This document shows, one piece after another, positions 1-9,359 of a stretch of 46,529 nucleotides of DNA. The notes under the pieces were generated by a model that searched no databases, had not been told where the DNA came from, and saw nothing but the letters and a program-made list of their open reading frames with translations. The position numbers were made by a program, and so were the translations under genes. Source of the DNA: Nitrospinota bacterium (lineage in GTDB: Bacteria > 2-12-FULL-45-22 > JACOWJ01); contig JACOWJ010000010.1 in the NCBI GenBank assembly GCA_016176845.1, forward strand, positions 1 to 46,529, read 5' to 3'. The first letter of the stretch is position 1. Every line of letters begins with the position of its first letter.

Positions 1-60
1 TCGGTCATGGTTCGACAGGCTCACCATGACCGGTCACCCTGAGCTTGTCGAAGGGTCAAA
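1..60. repeat. palindromic intergenic repeat (TTCGACAGGCTCA type)
   Basis: The window opens with an imperfect palindrome. One unit contains TTCGACAGGCTCACCATGAC, and a near-inverted unit contains CACCCTGAGCTTGTCGAAGG. I recognise this as a word common in intergenic DNA of many bacteria. It lies downstream of the minus-strand murJ stop. There is no gene in 1-146. Confidence 0.5.
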
Positions 61-146
61 GGGCAAACCAACAAATCTCCAGATAGGTTTTCGTTCAGAT
101 ACTAAATAGACATTATCACGAATAAAAGAATGTCATTTCGATGGGC

Positions 147-1766
147 CTACTTCTCGGCCTTCGCCTGGTGGGGAGGCTCCGCTTTTTTCGGCAGGTGGAG
201 GAATTGGGAGAGGGCCTTCTTGCCCATCTCTGCCAGAAATCCCCATTCAGGGCTTTTCAACAGATGGGATAGGACCAGGTAGATCGCCAACGATAGGATG
301 ATGGCCCCTCCCAAGGAGAGGATCTTCTCTGGCCCCAGCCCCGGAGAGCTCCATGAGGCGGTCTGAGAGACGAGATAAGCCGCCCCCCCCATTCCCAAAG
401 AGGCCACGGAGATCCGGAGGGTAGAGGAGAGGATCTCCCGGCCCCCCATCCTCCCCAGCCGTCTCCTCAGGATGACCAAGAGGGTCAGCAGGTTGATCAT
501 CGAGGAGATGGAGGAGGAGAGGGCCAGCCCATTAAAGCTCAGCGGAGAGACCAGCAGGAGGCTGAGGAGGATGTGGGTCCCCAGGGCCAGAAAGGCCACC
601 TGAACGGGCGTCTTGGTGTCCTGGAGGGCGTAGAAGGCGGGGATCACGACCCGCAGCGCGGAGAAGGCCCAGAGCCCCAAAGCGTAGCAGATCAAGGCTT
701 GGGAAGTGGCCGTGGCCGTGTGTAGATCAAATTCTCCCCGTTGGAAGAGCACATTGACGATGGGGTGGCTGAGGACGATCAGCCCCATCATGGCCGGGAG
801 GTTGATGAAGAGGACGGTGCGTAAGGCGAAAGAAAGGCTCTTCATCAGCTCCTGAGGCCGGGCCTCGGCCACATGACGAGAAAAGGTGGGGAGGGCGACC
901 GTGCCCATGGCGATGGCGAACACCCCCAGAGGAAGCTCCATCAGACGGTCGGCATAATAGAGGTAAAAGTTGCTCCCCGCCTCGCAGTATGAGGCCAGGA
1001 GGGTGTTAAAGAAGACCGTGATCTGGGCCACGGCGACCCCGAAGACCCTGGGGATCATCAACCGACCAATCTTTACGGCCCCGGGATGAGAGAAGTCCGT
1101 GTCGAGCCTCAGGCGGATGCCTTTTTTCTTGAGGAAGGGGACCTGGAAGAGCAGCTGTGCCACTCCTCCCGCGATGACCCCCAGGGCCAGGGCCGTAGTG
1201 GGCTCCTGAAAACAGGAGGCCAACAGGATCGGGGCAGCGATCATACAGATATTCAGGAAGACGGGCGCCAGCGCCGGAGCCGCGAAGTGCTGGAGGGAGT
1301 TGAGCAGGCCCATATAGAAGGCCACCAGGCCAATAAAAAAGAGGTACGGAAAGAGGAGACGGGTGAGGTAGATGGTCAGCGCCATCTTTTCCGGATAGGC
1401 CTTAAACCCGGGGGTCATGAGCGTCACGATCCCGGGGGAAAAGATTACCCCCAGAATGACGATCCCGGTCAGGGAAAGCAGCAGAAAGGTGAAGATGACG
1501 TGGGCCAGCTTCTCGGCTTCTTGACGGGATTTGTTGGTGAGATATTCGGTGAAGACCGGGATGAAGGAAACGGTGAGAGAACCCTCGGCGACCAGTTGGC
1601 GCAACAGGTTGGGGATACGAAAGGCCACTACGAAGGCCTCGCCGGCAAACCTGGCCCCGAAATAATAGGCAATCACCATGTCCCGGATGACGCCCAAGAT
1701 GCGGCTTAGCAGGGTGGCCAGCCCCACAACACCCGCCGCCTTAACCATCTTTTCCTGGTCGGACAT
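147..1766 (-). CDS. murJ: MurJ/MviN lipid II flippase
   Basis: This 539-aa polytopic membrane protein belongs to the MurJ (MviN) family, which flips lipid II across the inner membrane for peptidoglycan synthesis. The N-terminus (GLATLLSRILGVIRD at about residues 15-29) and the following FRIPNLLRQLVAEG segment are family hallmarks. Hydrophobic segments run to about residue 510, consistent with the family's usual 14 helices, and the tail is basic and hydrophilic. The ATG is preceded by GGAGGAGA, a strong ribosome-binding site. It is the last gene of a minus-strand run and ends in repeat-rich DNA. Length is normal. Confidence 0.95.
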   Translation of the reverse strand: MSDQEKMVKAAGVVGLATLLSRILGVIRDMVIAYYFGARFAGEAFVVAFRIPNLLRQLVAEGSLTVSFIPVFTEYLTNKSRQEAEKLAHVIFTFLLLSLTGIVILGVIFSPGIVTLMTPGFKAYPEKMALTIYLTRLLFPYLFFIGLVAFYMGLLNSLQHFAAPALAPVFLNICMIAAPILLASCFQEPTTALALGVIAGGVAQLLFQVPFLKKKGIRLRLDTDFSHPGAVKIGRLMIPRVFGVAVAQITVFFNTLLASYCEAGSNFYLYYADRLMELPLGVFAIAMGTVALPTFSRHVAEARPQELMKSLSFALRTVLFINLPAMMGLIVLSHPIVNVLFQRGEFDLHTATATSQALICYALGLWAFSALRVVIPAFYALQDTKTPVQVAFLALGTHILLSLLLVSPLSFNGLALSSSISSMINLLTLLVILRRRLGRMGGREILSSTLRISVASLGMGGAAYLVSQTASWSSPGLGPEKILSLGGAIILSLAIYLVLSHLLKSPEWGFLAEMGKKALSQFLHLPKKAEPPHQAKAEK

Positions 1767-1816
1767 TCTCCTCCGATACCCGCTATACTTTGCGCGGCGT
1801 GATTTTGAGCTTTCCT

Positions 1817-1892
1817 TGCCCCCACCCCAGCCCTCCCCCGCTGGGGGAGGGAGCAGAGTTCCTCCCCCCAGCGGGGGGAGGTTAGGAGAGGG
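1817..1892. repeat. GC-rich inverted repeat upstream of murJ
   Basis: Two mirrored blocks, CCCTCCCCCGCTGGGGGAGG and CCTCCCCCCAGCGGGGGGAGG-like, form a strong hairpin between the PHP gene and murJ. This is a widespread type of intergenic palindrome. I see no gene in 1767-1976. Confidence 0.6.
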
Positions 1893-1976
1893 GAAAAAAA
1901 CGCAGATGGTAGCCGTGCAGAGTATATCCCCGTCGTCAGACCTTTGACCCGCTCTCCAGAAGTTTTACCCCTTGTC

Positions 1977-2510
1977 TCACCCCTTGGTCCTTCCATCCTC
2001 CAACACTAACCGACGCAGCTCCTCCAACTCCAGGCAGTTATAAAGGTTCCCGATCTCCTCCAAAAGGTGGGCATCGCTATTTTTGAGAAGCAGAAGTCCG
2101 TTCTCCTGCGCGATCCGCAACGCCCCCTCTCGGTCGATGTAGTCGTTATGGAGGAAGTTTTCGATCTCGATCCCCTGGATCTCATAGCGGTTTCGCTGAA
2201 AGCCGTAAGTGCTCTGCGGGTGGGCTAGAAACTTAAAGGTCAGGGCATCGTCCAGATAGAGCTCGACCACCTCATGTTGGCCTACCCGGGTCTCCTGGCC
2301 GGGGATGATCAGGAGGGCCCCCGGAAAGTAGCGCTGCACAATCTCTCTCGCCCGAAAACCATAGCGAGGGCTGTAATGCTCCGTGATGGCAATGCCATCC
2401 AATCCCTTGGCCTTTGCGGCTCTGATGATTGCCCCGACGGATTTCTCATCGGGCGGGGGGAACCCCATGGCCTCGAAAGGGTGCGTATGCAGGTCCAGCT
2501 TTAGCTCCAT
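1977..2510 (-). CDS. PHP-domain metal-dependent phosphoesterase
   Basis: This 177-aa protein is a compact PHP domain, a metal-dependent phosphohydrolase fold. Visible metal-ligand motifs are HTH at residues 8-10, TEH at 43-45, an E at about 73 (GQET), an AHP motif near 97 and a C-terminal NSDAH motif. Proteins of this size act as stand-alone phosphoesterases; the substrate cannot be told from sequence. It is transcribed toward murJ, with about 200 bp of palindromic DNA between. The ATG start gives a complete PHP N-terminus. It is distinct from the PHP domain of dnaE further on. Confidence 0.85.
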   Translation of the reverse strand: MELKLDLHTHPFEAMGFPPPDEKSVGAIIRAAKAKGLDGIAITEHYSPRYGFRAREIVQRYFPGALLIIPGQETRVGQHEVVELYLDDALTFKFLAHPQSTYGFQRNRYEIQGIEIENFLHNDYIDREGALRIAQENGLLLLKNSDAHLLEEIGNLYNCLELEELRRLVLEDGRTKG

Positions 2511-2525
2511 CGATCTTCCTTAATT

Positions 2526-2549
2526 GAATCGTATAGGAATTTCCTTTTA
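2526..2549 (+). repeat. dispersed repeat A, copy 1 (ATCGTATAGGAATTTCC)
   Basis: Copy of a short dispersed word found seven times in the window, always between genes: here 2528-2548, then near 4016-4045, 7486-7530, 14292-14316, 18999-19024, 44322-44352 and 44503-44547. It is followed here by a CCCTGTCCCCTGT-type word at 2577-2617. Confidence 0.85.
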
Positions 2550-2576
2550 ACATGGGCCAGCATTTCTCTGATTCTC

Positions 2577-2617
2577 CATCCCTGTCCCCTGTACCCTGTT
2601 CCCTGTCCCCTAACTTG
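2577..2617. repeat. CCCTGTCCCCTGT word repeat
   Basis: A short tandem word (CCCTGT/CCCCTGT) next to repeat A. Its reverse complement (GGGGACAGGGGACAGGG) recurs at 3977-3999, again next to a repeat A copy. The two copies are in opposite orientation on either side of the response-regulator/mazG pair. Confidence 0.7.
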
Positions 2618-2635
2618 ATCCTTTGGCCTTGCGGC

Positions 2636-3022
2636 TTAGGGTGCAGGTTCGTCCTCCCGCCGATTTCCCTTCCCTTCCAGGGTCTCTGAGACGATACCGA
2701 AGATTTCGTCGATGCTGAAAGGTTTCGGGACTACGCGGTCGATATGGTGCTGCCTGATCTTGCCTTCGTCCAATTGGGCCCACCAGCCGGTGATCAGAAT
2801 CACCGGGGTCTGGGGCTTGAGCTCCTTGATGGTCTGGGCCACTTCCCATCCATCCATCTCTGCCATGGCCAGATCCGTAAAGACCAGGTCATAATCGCCT
2901 CTCTGAAAGCAATCCACCCCCTCCTGACCACTGCTGGCCACGGTTACCTCGTGCCCCGTCAGGCTCAAGATATCATGCAGGCTTTCGCGGATCGCCTCTT
3001 CATCGTCAATTACCAGGATCAC
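2636..3022 (-). CDS. single-domain response regulator (CheY-like receiver)
   Basis: This 128-aa protein is a lone receiver domain. It has the acidic pair D6-D7, the phosphoacceptor D50 (in FTDLAM), T78 (in LITGW) and K100 (in VPKPF), the complete receiver active site. No output domain follows; the last 20 residues are polar and probably disordered. The start is GTG with an upstream GAGGGAGGGG; no in-frame ATG gives a full beta-1 strand. No histidine kinase lies in the window, so the partner is unknown. It lies about 50 bp downstream of mazG on the same strand. Confidence 0.9.
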   Translation of the reverse strand: MILVIDDEEAIRESLHDILSLTGHEVTVASSGQEGVDCFQRGDYDLVFTDLAMAEMDGWEVAQTIKELKPQTPVILITGWWAQLDEGKIRQHHIDRVVPKPFSIDEIFGIVSETLEGKGNRREDEPAP

Positions 3023-3039
3023 CGCCCTTACCCCTCCCT

Positions 3040-3086
3040 CTAATAGCTCAAAGCTGAAAGCTCAAAGTAGCTATGAGCTTTCAGCT
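3040..3086. repeat. AGCTCAAAGCT / AGCTATGAGCT word repeat
   Basis: A short inverted word repeat between mazG and the response regulator (TAGCTCAAAGCTGAAAGC against GCTATGAGCTTTCAGC). The same word family occurs at about 18916-18978, 27779-27839 and 44547-44581. Confidence 0.7.
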
Positions 3087-3874
3087 TTCTCTTTCTCCTT
3101 GGCCTCCCCCCAGAGGGCATCCATCTCTGCCAGAGAAGTCTCCTTCCAATCCTTCCCGTCCTCCTTCAGCCTCTGCTCGAGGTAATGAAAGCGCTGAGTA
3201 AATCGCCGGTTGGCCTTCCGCAGGGCATCTTCAGCACTCAGTTTGAGAAAGCGGGCCAGGTTGACCATGGAGAAAAGCAGATCTCCCAACTCCCGCTCCA
3301 TTTCAGAACGATCGCCCTGAGAGTAAGCCTGCCGGAGCTCCCGCCATTCCTCTTCCACCTTTTCGATGACCGGGGGGAGATCTTCCCAATCAAAGCCTAC
3401 CAAGGAAGCCTTCTCTTGCAAGCGATGGGCCTGAAACAGGGCCGGTAGTTGCAAGGGCACCCCGTCCAGGATGGATCGGCGCGTCGAATTTTTTTCTTCG
3501 CCCCGTTTGATAGCCTCCCAGCGAGCCAGCGCCTCCTGGGAGCTCGCGGCCTTCTGCTGCCCGAAGACATGGGCATGTCGCCGGATCATCTTCTGCAAAA
3601 TAGTCTGGAGGATATCCTCCATGTTGAACTCTCCCAACTCCTGGGAGATCCGCGCATGGAAGACAACCTGGAACAGCAAGTCTCCCAGCTCTTCCTTGAT
3701 CTTTTCGGGGTCGCCCTGATCGATGGCCTCGAAGACTTCGTAGGCCTCCTCGATGAGGTAAGGCTTCAGGGATTGACGGGTCTGCTCTCGGTCCCAGGGA
3801 CAGCCACCCTCTGATCGCAGGATATCCATAATGGCCAACAGTTGATCAAAAGCGCGTGCCTTTTTTTCTTCCAT
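3071..3874 (-). CDS. mazG: nucleoside triphosphate pyrophosphohydrolase MazG
   Basis: MazG hydrolyses nucleoside triphosphates to monophosphates plus pyrophosphate, a house-cleaning role. The protein has the two tandem MazG domains of the full-length family. The first has CPWDREQT, EEAYEVFEAI and EELGDLLFQVVFHAR; the second has VEEEWREL and ERELGDLLFSMVNLAR. These are the EExxE and ELGD metal-binding helices. I chose ATG at 3874 (267 aa); an upstream in-frame TTG at 3892 would add six residues, and neither has a convincing ribosome-binding site. The C-terminus is lysine-rich. Confidence 0.95.
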   Translation of the reverse strand: MEEKKARAFDQLLAIMDILRSEGGCPWDREQTRQSLKPYLIEEAYEVFEAIDQGDPEKIKEELGDLLFQVVFHARISQELGEFNMEDILQTILQKMIRRHAHVFGQQKAASSQEALARWEAIKRGEEKNSTRRSILDGVPLQLPALFQAHRLQEKASLVGFDWEDLPPVIEKVEEEWRELRQAYSQGDRSEMERELGDLLFSMVNLARFLKLSAEDALRKANRRFTQRFHYLEQRLKEDGKDWKETSLAEMDALWGEAKEKEKAESS

Positions 3875-3969
3875 GATTCGGGAGTGTAGCAAAGAGGACC
3901 GGACGTGTCAAGCAGCTCTTTTGGCTTCCTTGGGGCTTGACGGAGGCCCATTGGCTTGTTACAATGAGG

Positions 3970-4125
3970 CCTTAAGTTAGGGGACAGGGGACAGGGTCCC
4001 AATAATCTGTACCTTAAAAATGGAAATTCCTATACGATCAAGTTAGGGGCTAGGGATTAGGGGTTAGGGGCTAGTAAAAAAGAGCTTTCGCCAATCCCCA
4101 GCCCCTGGTTCCTGGCTCCTCAAAA
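3970..4125. repeat. composite repeat: GGGGACAGGG word, repeat A (reverse), TTAGGGGCTAGGG word
   Basis: The gap between mazG and mutL (divergent genes) is almost all repeat. It holds GGGGACAGGGGACAGGG at about 3980, a reverse-strand copy of repeat A (GGAAATTCCTATACGAT at 4022-4038), then TTAGGGGCTAGGGATTAGGG words to about 4075 and a partly complementary CCCAGCCCCTGG stretch. The words resemble those at 24746-24770 and 44304-44321. Confidence 0.75.
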
Positions 4126-4137
4126 AAAGGAGGTTTG

Positions 4138-5988
4138 GTGAGCGGGCGGGTTCAAATCTTATCCGAGGAGGTGGCCAACCGGATCGCCGCGGGCGAGGTC
4201 GTAGAGAGGCCTGCCTCGGTGGTGAAGGAGCTGGTAGAGAACTCTGTCGATGCCCACGCCTCTTCCATAGGGATCGACTTGAGAGGGAGCGGCCGGCAGT
4301 CCATTCGGGTAGAGGATGATGGGGTTGGAATGGAGCGGGACGATGCGATCCTGGCCTTCGAGCGCTTCGCCACCAGCAAGATTGGATCCCTTCAAGATCT
4401 GAAGCGGATTCGGACCCTGGGGTTTCGAGGAGAGGCGCTCCCCAGCATCGCCGCCATCTCTCACTTCTGCATGATTACCACCCCCAGGGGGGAGCTCAAG
4501 GAATCCTTGGGCACGCGGATCGAACTGGAGGGCGGGATCATCCGGAGGGTGGAGGACGCGGCCCGGGCACCGGGGACCCTGGTAGAGGTCAGGCGGCTCT
4601 TCTACAATACGCCCGCTCGCCTCAAGTTCCTGAAGTCCAGCGCCACAGAGCTTCATCATATCTGCCAGGTGGTAACCCAGCAGGCCTTGGTCAAGCCATC
4701 CATCCGATTCAAGCTTTCCCACGAGGACCGCCCTTTGGTGAACGCCCCTCCTGCCAAGGACATTGGAGCGCGGCTGGCTTCCCTCTTCGGAGCGGAGTTT
4801 TCCCAGGGATTGCTCTCCCTGGAGCTTCTCGATCCCTATCTTCGGGGCGCCGGCTTCGTCTCGAAGCCCTCCTTCCATCGCAGCCAGACCGGCAACTATT
4901 ACGCCTTTGTGAATGGTCGCCATGTCCGAAGCCGGCTGATCCATCAAGCGATCGCCGAGGCCTATCGGTCCTTCCTTCCTAAGGATCGGCACCCGGTAGT
5001 TTTCCTCTTCCTCCAGATCGACCCGGAAGAGGTCGATGTGAACGTCCATCCCGCCAAGGCCGAGATCCGCTTTGGCAGGGAGCGGCAGGTGGCTATGTTA
5101 CTGCAGGAGGCTATTCAGGAGGTCCTTTCCAACCACCAAAGGTCGACCTTCTCCCTCTCGGCGTCTGAGGCCCCCCACCCCCCGGGAGAGGGAACGGAAT
5201 CGGCTCCCGGAAGGGGGGGGGTACTCCCTATAGAGCGTGAGCCAGAGGGCCGGATGCGGACCTGCGATCTTTCCTGGACGAATTTCTCTCCCATGGACGG
5301 GCTCCCCGGGGAACCCATCGGGCCTGCAGATACGGGAGGATCTGCGGTTTCCCCGGTCGAGGGGATTCCGCAACCCTCGGTTCCTTCCCTTTTTCATCGG
5401 GAGGGCGATCGCCCCCGTTGGGCCCCCATCGGCCAAATCCGGAACTCCTTCATCCTGTTGGAGACCCCGCAGGCCCTGTTGGTCCTGGACCAGCATGCGG
5501 CACACGAGCGGGTGCTCTACGAGGAGCTCAAGGAGAAGTTGAGGGGACAGAGCATTCCCCAGCAATCCCTCTTGGGCAACTCCTCCTTCACCCTGCCCCG
5601 GGGCGAGGCCCTCTTGCTCCAACAGCACTTGGGCCATTTTGAGCGGCTGGGCTTTATCCTGGAGCCCTTCGGGGGAGAGGCCTTCGTCCTCAGGGCCGTT
5701 CCCGCCCCGTTGGTGGGCCAGGACTACCTCAGGATCATCCAGGATCTGTTGGATGCCCTGGCCGGGCTGGGCAGGATGGGGACCCTGGAAGAGGTCATCG
5801 AGGAGATGATCCGCGTGATCGCCTGTCATGGGGCCATCAAGGCCAACCAACCCCTTCCCATCAAAGAGATGCAGGGATTGGTGGAGCGGCTCCAGGAGAT
5901 CGGCCCGCCCTATACCTGTCCGCATGGCCGCCCGATCCTCCAGAGCTTCGGCCTGGAGATGATCCGGAAGGGCTTTTTGAGGAGTTAG
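4138..5988 (+). CDS. mutL: DNA mismatch repair protein MutL
   Basis: MutL couples MutS mismatch recognition to strand removal. The N-terminal GHKL ATPase has ELVENSVDA, DDGVGM, GFRGEALPSIAAIS and FYNTPARLKFLK. After a proline/glycine-rich linker (about residues 330-430), the C-terminal dimerisation domain has the endonuclease motif DQHA-x2-E-x4-E (DQHAAHERVLYE), plus ACHGAIKA and CPHGRP, which complete the metal site. It is therefore an endonuclease-type MutL, as expected for bacteria without MutH. AAAGGAGG at 4126-4133 precedes a TTG (4135) and a GTG (4138); I take GTG. guaB follows after 3 bp, so the two are co-transcribed. Confidence 0.96.
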   Translation: MSGRVQILSEEVANRIAAGEVVERPASVVKELVENSVDAHASSIGIDLRGSGRQSIRVEDDGVGMERDDAILAFERFATSKIGSLQDLKRIRTLGFRGEALPSIAAISHFCMITTPRGELKESLGTRIELEGGIIRRVEDAARAPGTLVEVRRLFYNTPARLKFLKSSATELHHICQVVTQQALVKPSIRFKLSHEDRPLVNAPPAKDIGARLASLFGAEFSQGLLSLELLDPYLRGAGFVSKPSFHRSQTGNYYAFVNGRHVRSRLIHQAIAEAYRSFLPKDRHPVVFLFLQIDPEEVDVNVHPAKAEIRFGRERQVAMLLQEAIQEVLSNHQRSTFSLSASEAPHPPGEGTESAPGRGGVLPIEREPEGRMRTCDLSWTNFSPMDGLPGEPIGPADTGGSAVSPVEGIPQPSVPSLFHREGDRPRWAPIGQIRNSFILLETPQALLVLDQHAAHERVLYEELKEKLRGQSIPQQSLLGNSSFTLPRGEALLLQQHLGHFERLGFILEPFGGEAFVLRAVPAPLVGQDYLRIIQDLLDALAGLGRMGTLEEVIEEMIRVIACHGAIKANQPLPIKEMQGLVERLQEIGPPYTCPHGRPILQSFGLEMIRKGFLRS

Positions 5989-7476
<1,488 letters not shown>

Positions 7477-7485
7477 ATGAACGCA

Positions 7486-7605
7486 TAAGAATTTCCAGTC
7501 ACAACTTGATCGTATAGGAATTTCCTTTTTAGACAGGATTTACGGGAAAGTTTTAAGTTTCAGGTTTTAAGTGTTAAGCAAGAAACCTAAAACTTAACAC
7601 CTAAA
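7486..7605 (+). repeat. repeat A plus 92-bp repeat B unit, copy 1
   Basis: The guaB-guaA gap holds a partial repeat A (CGCATAAGAATTTCC) and then a full copy. From 7514 to 7605 the sequence is identical over 92 bp to 14301-14392. The second half is an inverted word repeat (AAGTTTCAGGTTTTAAG against AAACCTAAAACTTAAC). The unit ends 10 bp before the guaA GTG. Confidence 0.95.
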
Positions 7606-7614
7606 GCGAGAAAC

Positions 7615-9183
7615 GTGTCTATGCAAGATATCCATCAAGAAAAAATTCTCATCCTGGACTTCGGCTCCCAATACACCCAGCTGATTGCCCGCCGGGTCCG
7701 AGAGCTGCAGGTTTACAGCGAGATCGTCTCCCACGGCCTCAGCCTGGAGGAGATCCGGGCCCGCTCCCCCAGAGGGCTGATTCTCTCCGGCGGCCCCGCC
7801 AGCGTCTACGATTCTCAGGCCCCACGCTGTGACCCCGCCCTCCTTTCTTCGGGCCTTCCCATCCTGGGCATCTGCTATGGGATGCAGCTGATGGCGCATC
7901 TCCTGGATGGACAGGTGACCCCGGCCTCCAAGCGGGAGTTCGGGCCGGCCTGCCTGTGGGTGGATGCGCGGACGGACCTGTTCGCCGGGCTGGAGGAAAA
8001 CGGCGAGGGCTTACCCGTCTGGATGAGCCATGGCGACAGTATCTCCCGGCTGCCCCGGGGCTTCCGGGCCATCGCCCATACGGATAACTCCGCCCTGGCC
8101 GCCATCGGGGATGAAACGGGACGACGGTTCGGGGTGCAATTTCATCCCGAGGTGGCCCATACCCCGTCGGGGAAGGAGATCTTGCGCAATTTCCTCTATC
8201 GGATCTGCGGCTGTACCCCGAATTGGAGCATGCGCTCCTTTCTGGAATTCTCCCTGGAAGCCATCCGGGAATCCATCAAGGATCGAGGGGTGATCTGCGG
8301 GGTGAGCGGGGGGGTGGACTCGATGGTTACGGCGGCCCTGATCGAGCGAGCGCTGCCGGGCCGGGTGGATTGCATCTTTGTGGACAATGGCCTGCTCAGG
8401 GCCGGAGAGGCCGAGGAGGTTTCCCGGGCCTTCCGAGATGCCCTGGTGGGATGCCATCTGGTGCAGGTGGACGCCACGGCCCGCTTCCTGAAAGCCCTTC
8501 GAGGGGTGATCGATCCCGAAGAGAAGCGCAAGATCATCGGCCGGGAGTTCATCGCCGTCTTCGAGGAAGAGGCCGGGAAACTGAGGCAGCGAGCAGAGTT
8601 CTTGGCCCAGGGGACGCTTTACCCCGACGTGATCGAGAGCCTCTCTTTCAAGGGCCCTTCGGCGACCATCAAGAGCCACCACAACGTGGGCGGGCTCCCC
8701 AGTCGGATGGGCTTCCAACTGCTGGAGCCGCTCAGGGAGCTGTTCAAGGACGAGGTCCGAGAGCTTGGCCAGGAGTTGGGCCTCCCGGAAAAGCTGCTCA
8801 ACCGGCACCCCTTCCCTGGCCCGGGCCTCGCCGTCCGGATCCTGGGGGAGGTCGAGCCCGATTCCCTGGAGACCTTGCGGCAGGCCGATGCCATTCTGAT
8901 CAAAGAGTTGGAGGAGGCAGGCCTTTACGACCAGACATGGCAGGCCTTTGCCGTCCTCCTTCCCGTGCAGACCGTGGGGGTGATGGGGGACGAGAGGACT
9001 TACGAGAAGGTCATCGCACTGCGCGCCGTGACCAGCTCGGATGGGATGACAGCCGATTGGGCCCGCCTGCCCTACGACTTCCTGGCCCGGGTCTCCAACC
9101 GGATCATTAATGAGGTCAAGGGGGTCAATCGCGTCGTTTACGACATCAGCTCCAAACCTCCCAGCACCATCGAGTGGGAGTAG
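7615..9183 (+). CDS. guaA: GMP synthase (glutamine-hydrolysing) GuaA
   Basis: GuaA aminates XMP to GMP using glutamine and ATP. The class I glutamine amidotransferase domain (about residues 1-200) has the nucleophile C87 (GICYGMQ) and H177/E179 (FHPEV). The ATP-pyrophosphatase domain has the P-loop SGGVDS at 231-236. The C-terminal dimerisation domain ends in the typical [14 protein letters not shown]. Length (522 aa) is normal. The GTG start is followed two codons later by ATG (7621), which could be used instead. Repeat B stops just before the start, and I see no clear ribosome-binding site. Confidence 0.97.
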   Translation: MSMQDIHQEKILILDFGSQYTQLIARRVRELQVYSEIVSHGLSLEEIRARSPRGLILSGGPASVYDSQAPRCDPALLSSGLPILGICYGMQLMAHLLDGQVTPASKREFGPACLWVDARTDLFAGLEENGEGLPVWMSHGDSISRLPRGFRAIAHTDNSALAAIGDETGRRFGVQFHPEVAHTPSGKEILRNFLYRICGCTPNWSMRSFLEFSLEAIRESIKDRGVICGVSGGVDSMVTAALIERALPGRVDCIFVDNGLLRAGEAEEVSRAFRDALVGCHLVQVDATARFLKALRGVIDPEEKRKIIGREFIAVFEEEAGKLRQRAEFLAQGTLYPDVIESLSFKGPSATIKSHHNVGGLPSRMGFQLLEPLRELFKDEVRELGQELGLPEKLLNRHPFPGPGLAVRILGEVEPDSLETLRQADAILIKELEEAGLYDQTWQAFAVLLPVQTVGVMGDERTYEKVIALRAVTSSDGMTADWARLPYDFLARVSNRIINEVKGVNRVVYDISSKPPSTIEWE

Positions 9184-9196
9184 CTCGCTGCGCGAG
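9184..9196 (+). other. small hairpin after guaA stop
   Basis: CTCGC-TGC-GCGAG lies directly after the guaA stop codon. The stem is short, and there is no T-run, so it is only a weak terminator candidate. Confidence 0.3.
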
Positions 9197-9206
9197 AATT
9201 GGAAAA

Positions 9207-9336
9207 AGGGTTTTAGGTTTTAAGTTTTAGGTTTTAAGGGGTTTTGGCTTTTAAGTTTCTGGTTTTAGGTTTTAAGAAAGAACCCTTCAGGCGCCGAACG
9301 AAACTTTCCCGCCTAAAACTTAAAACCTAAAACTTG
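9207..9336. repeat. TTTTAGGTTTTAAG word repeat (repeat B family)
   Basis: The gap between guaA and dnaE holds several tandem copies of TTTTAGGTTTTAAG on one side and the complementary CTAAAACTTAAAACC on the other (9312-9335). Together they make a large imperfect hairpin. The same word appears in the 92-bp units and at 17442-17491. Confidence 0.85.
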
Positions 9337-9359
9337 GGTCGGGAGGATTGATTAGACCA

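Noticed and set aside
7477-7614. Purine riboswitch or other structured leader ahead of guaA
   Set aside because: The gap is explained by repeat A and the 92-bp repeat, whose identical twin lies between two unrelated genes.
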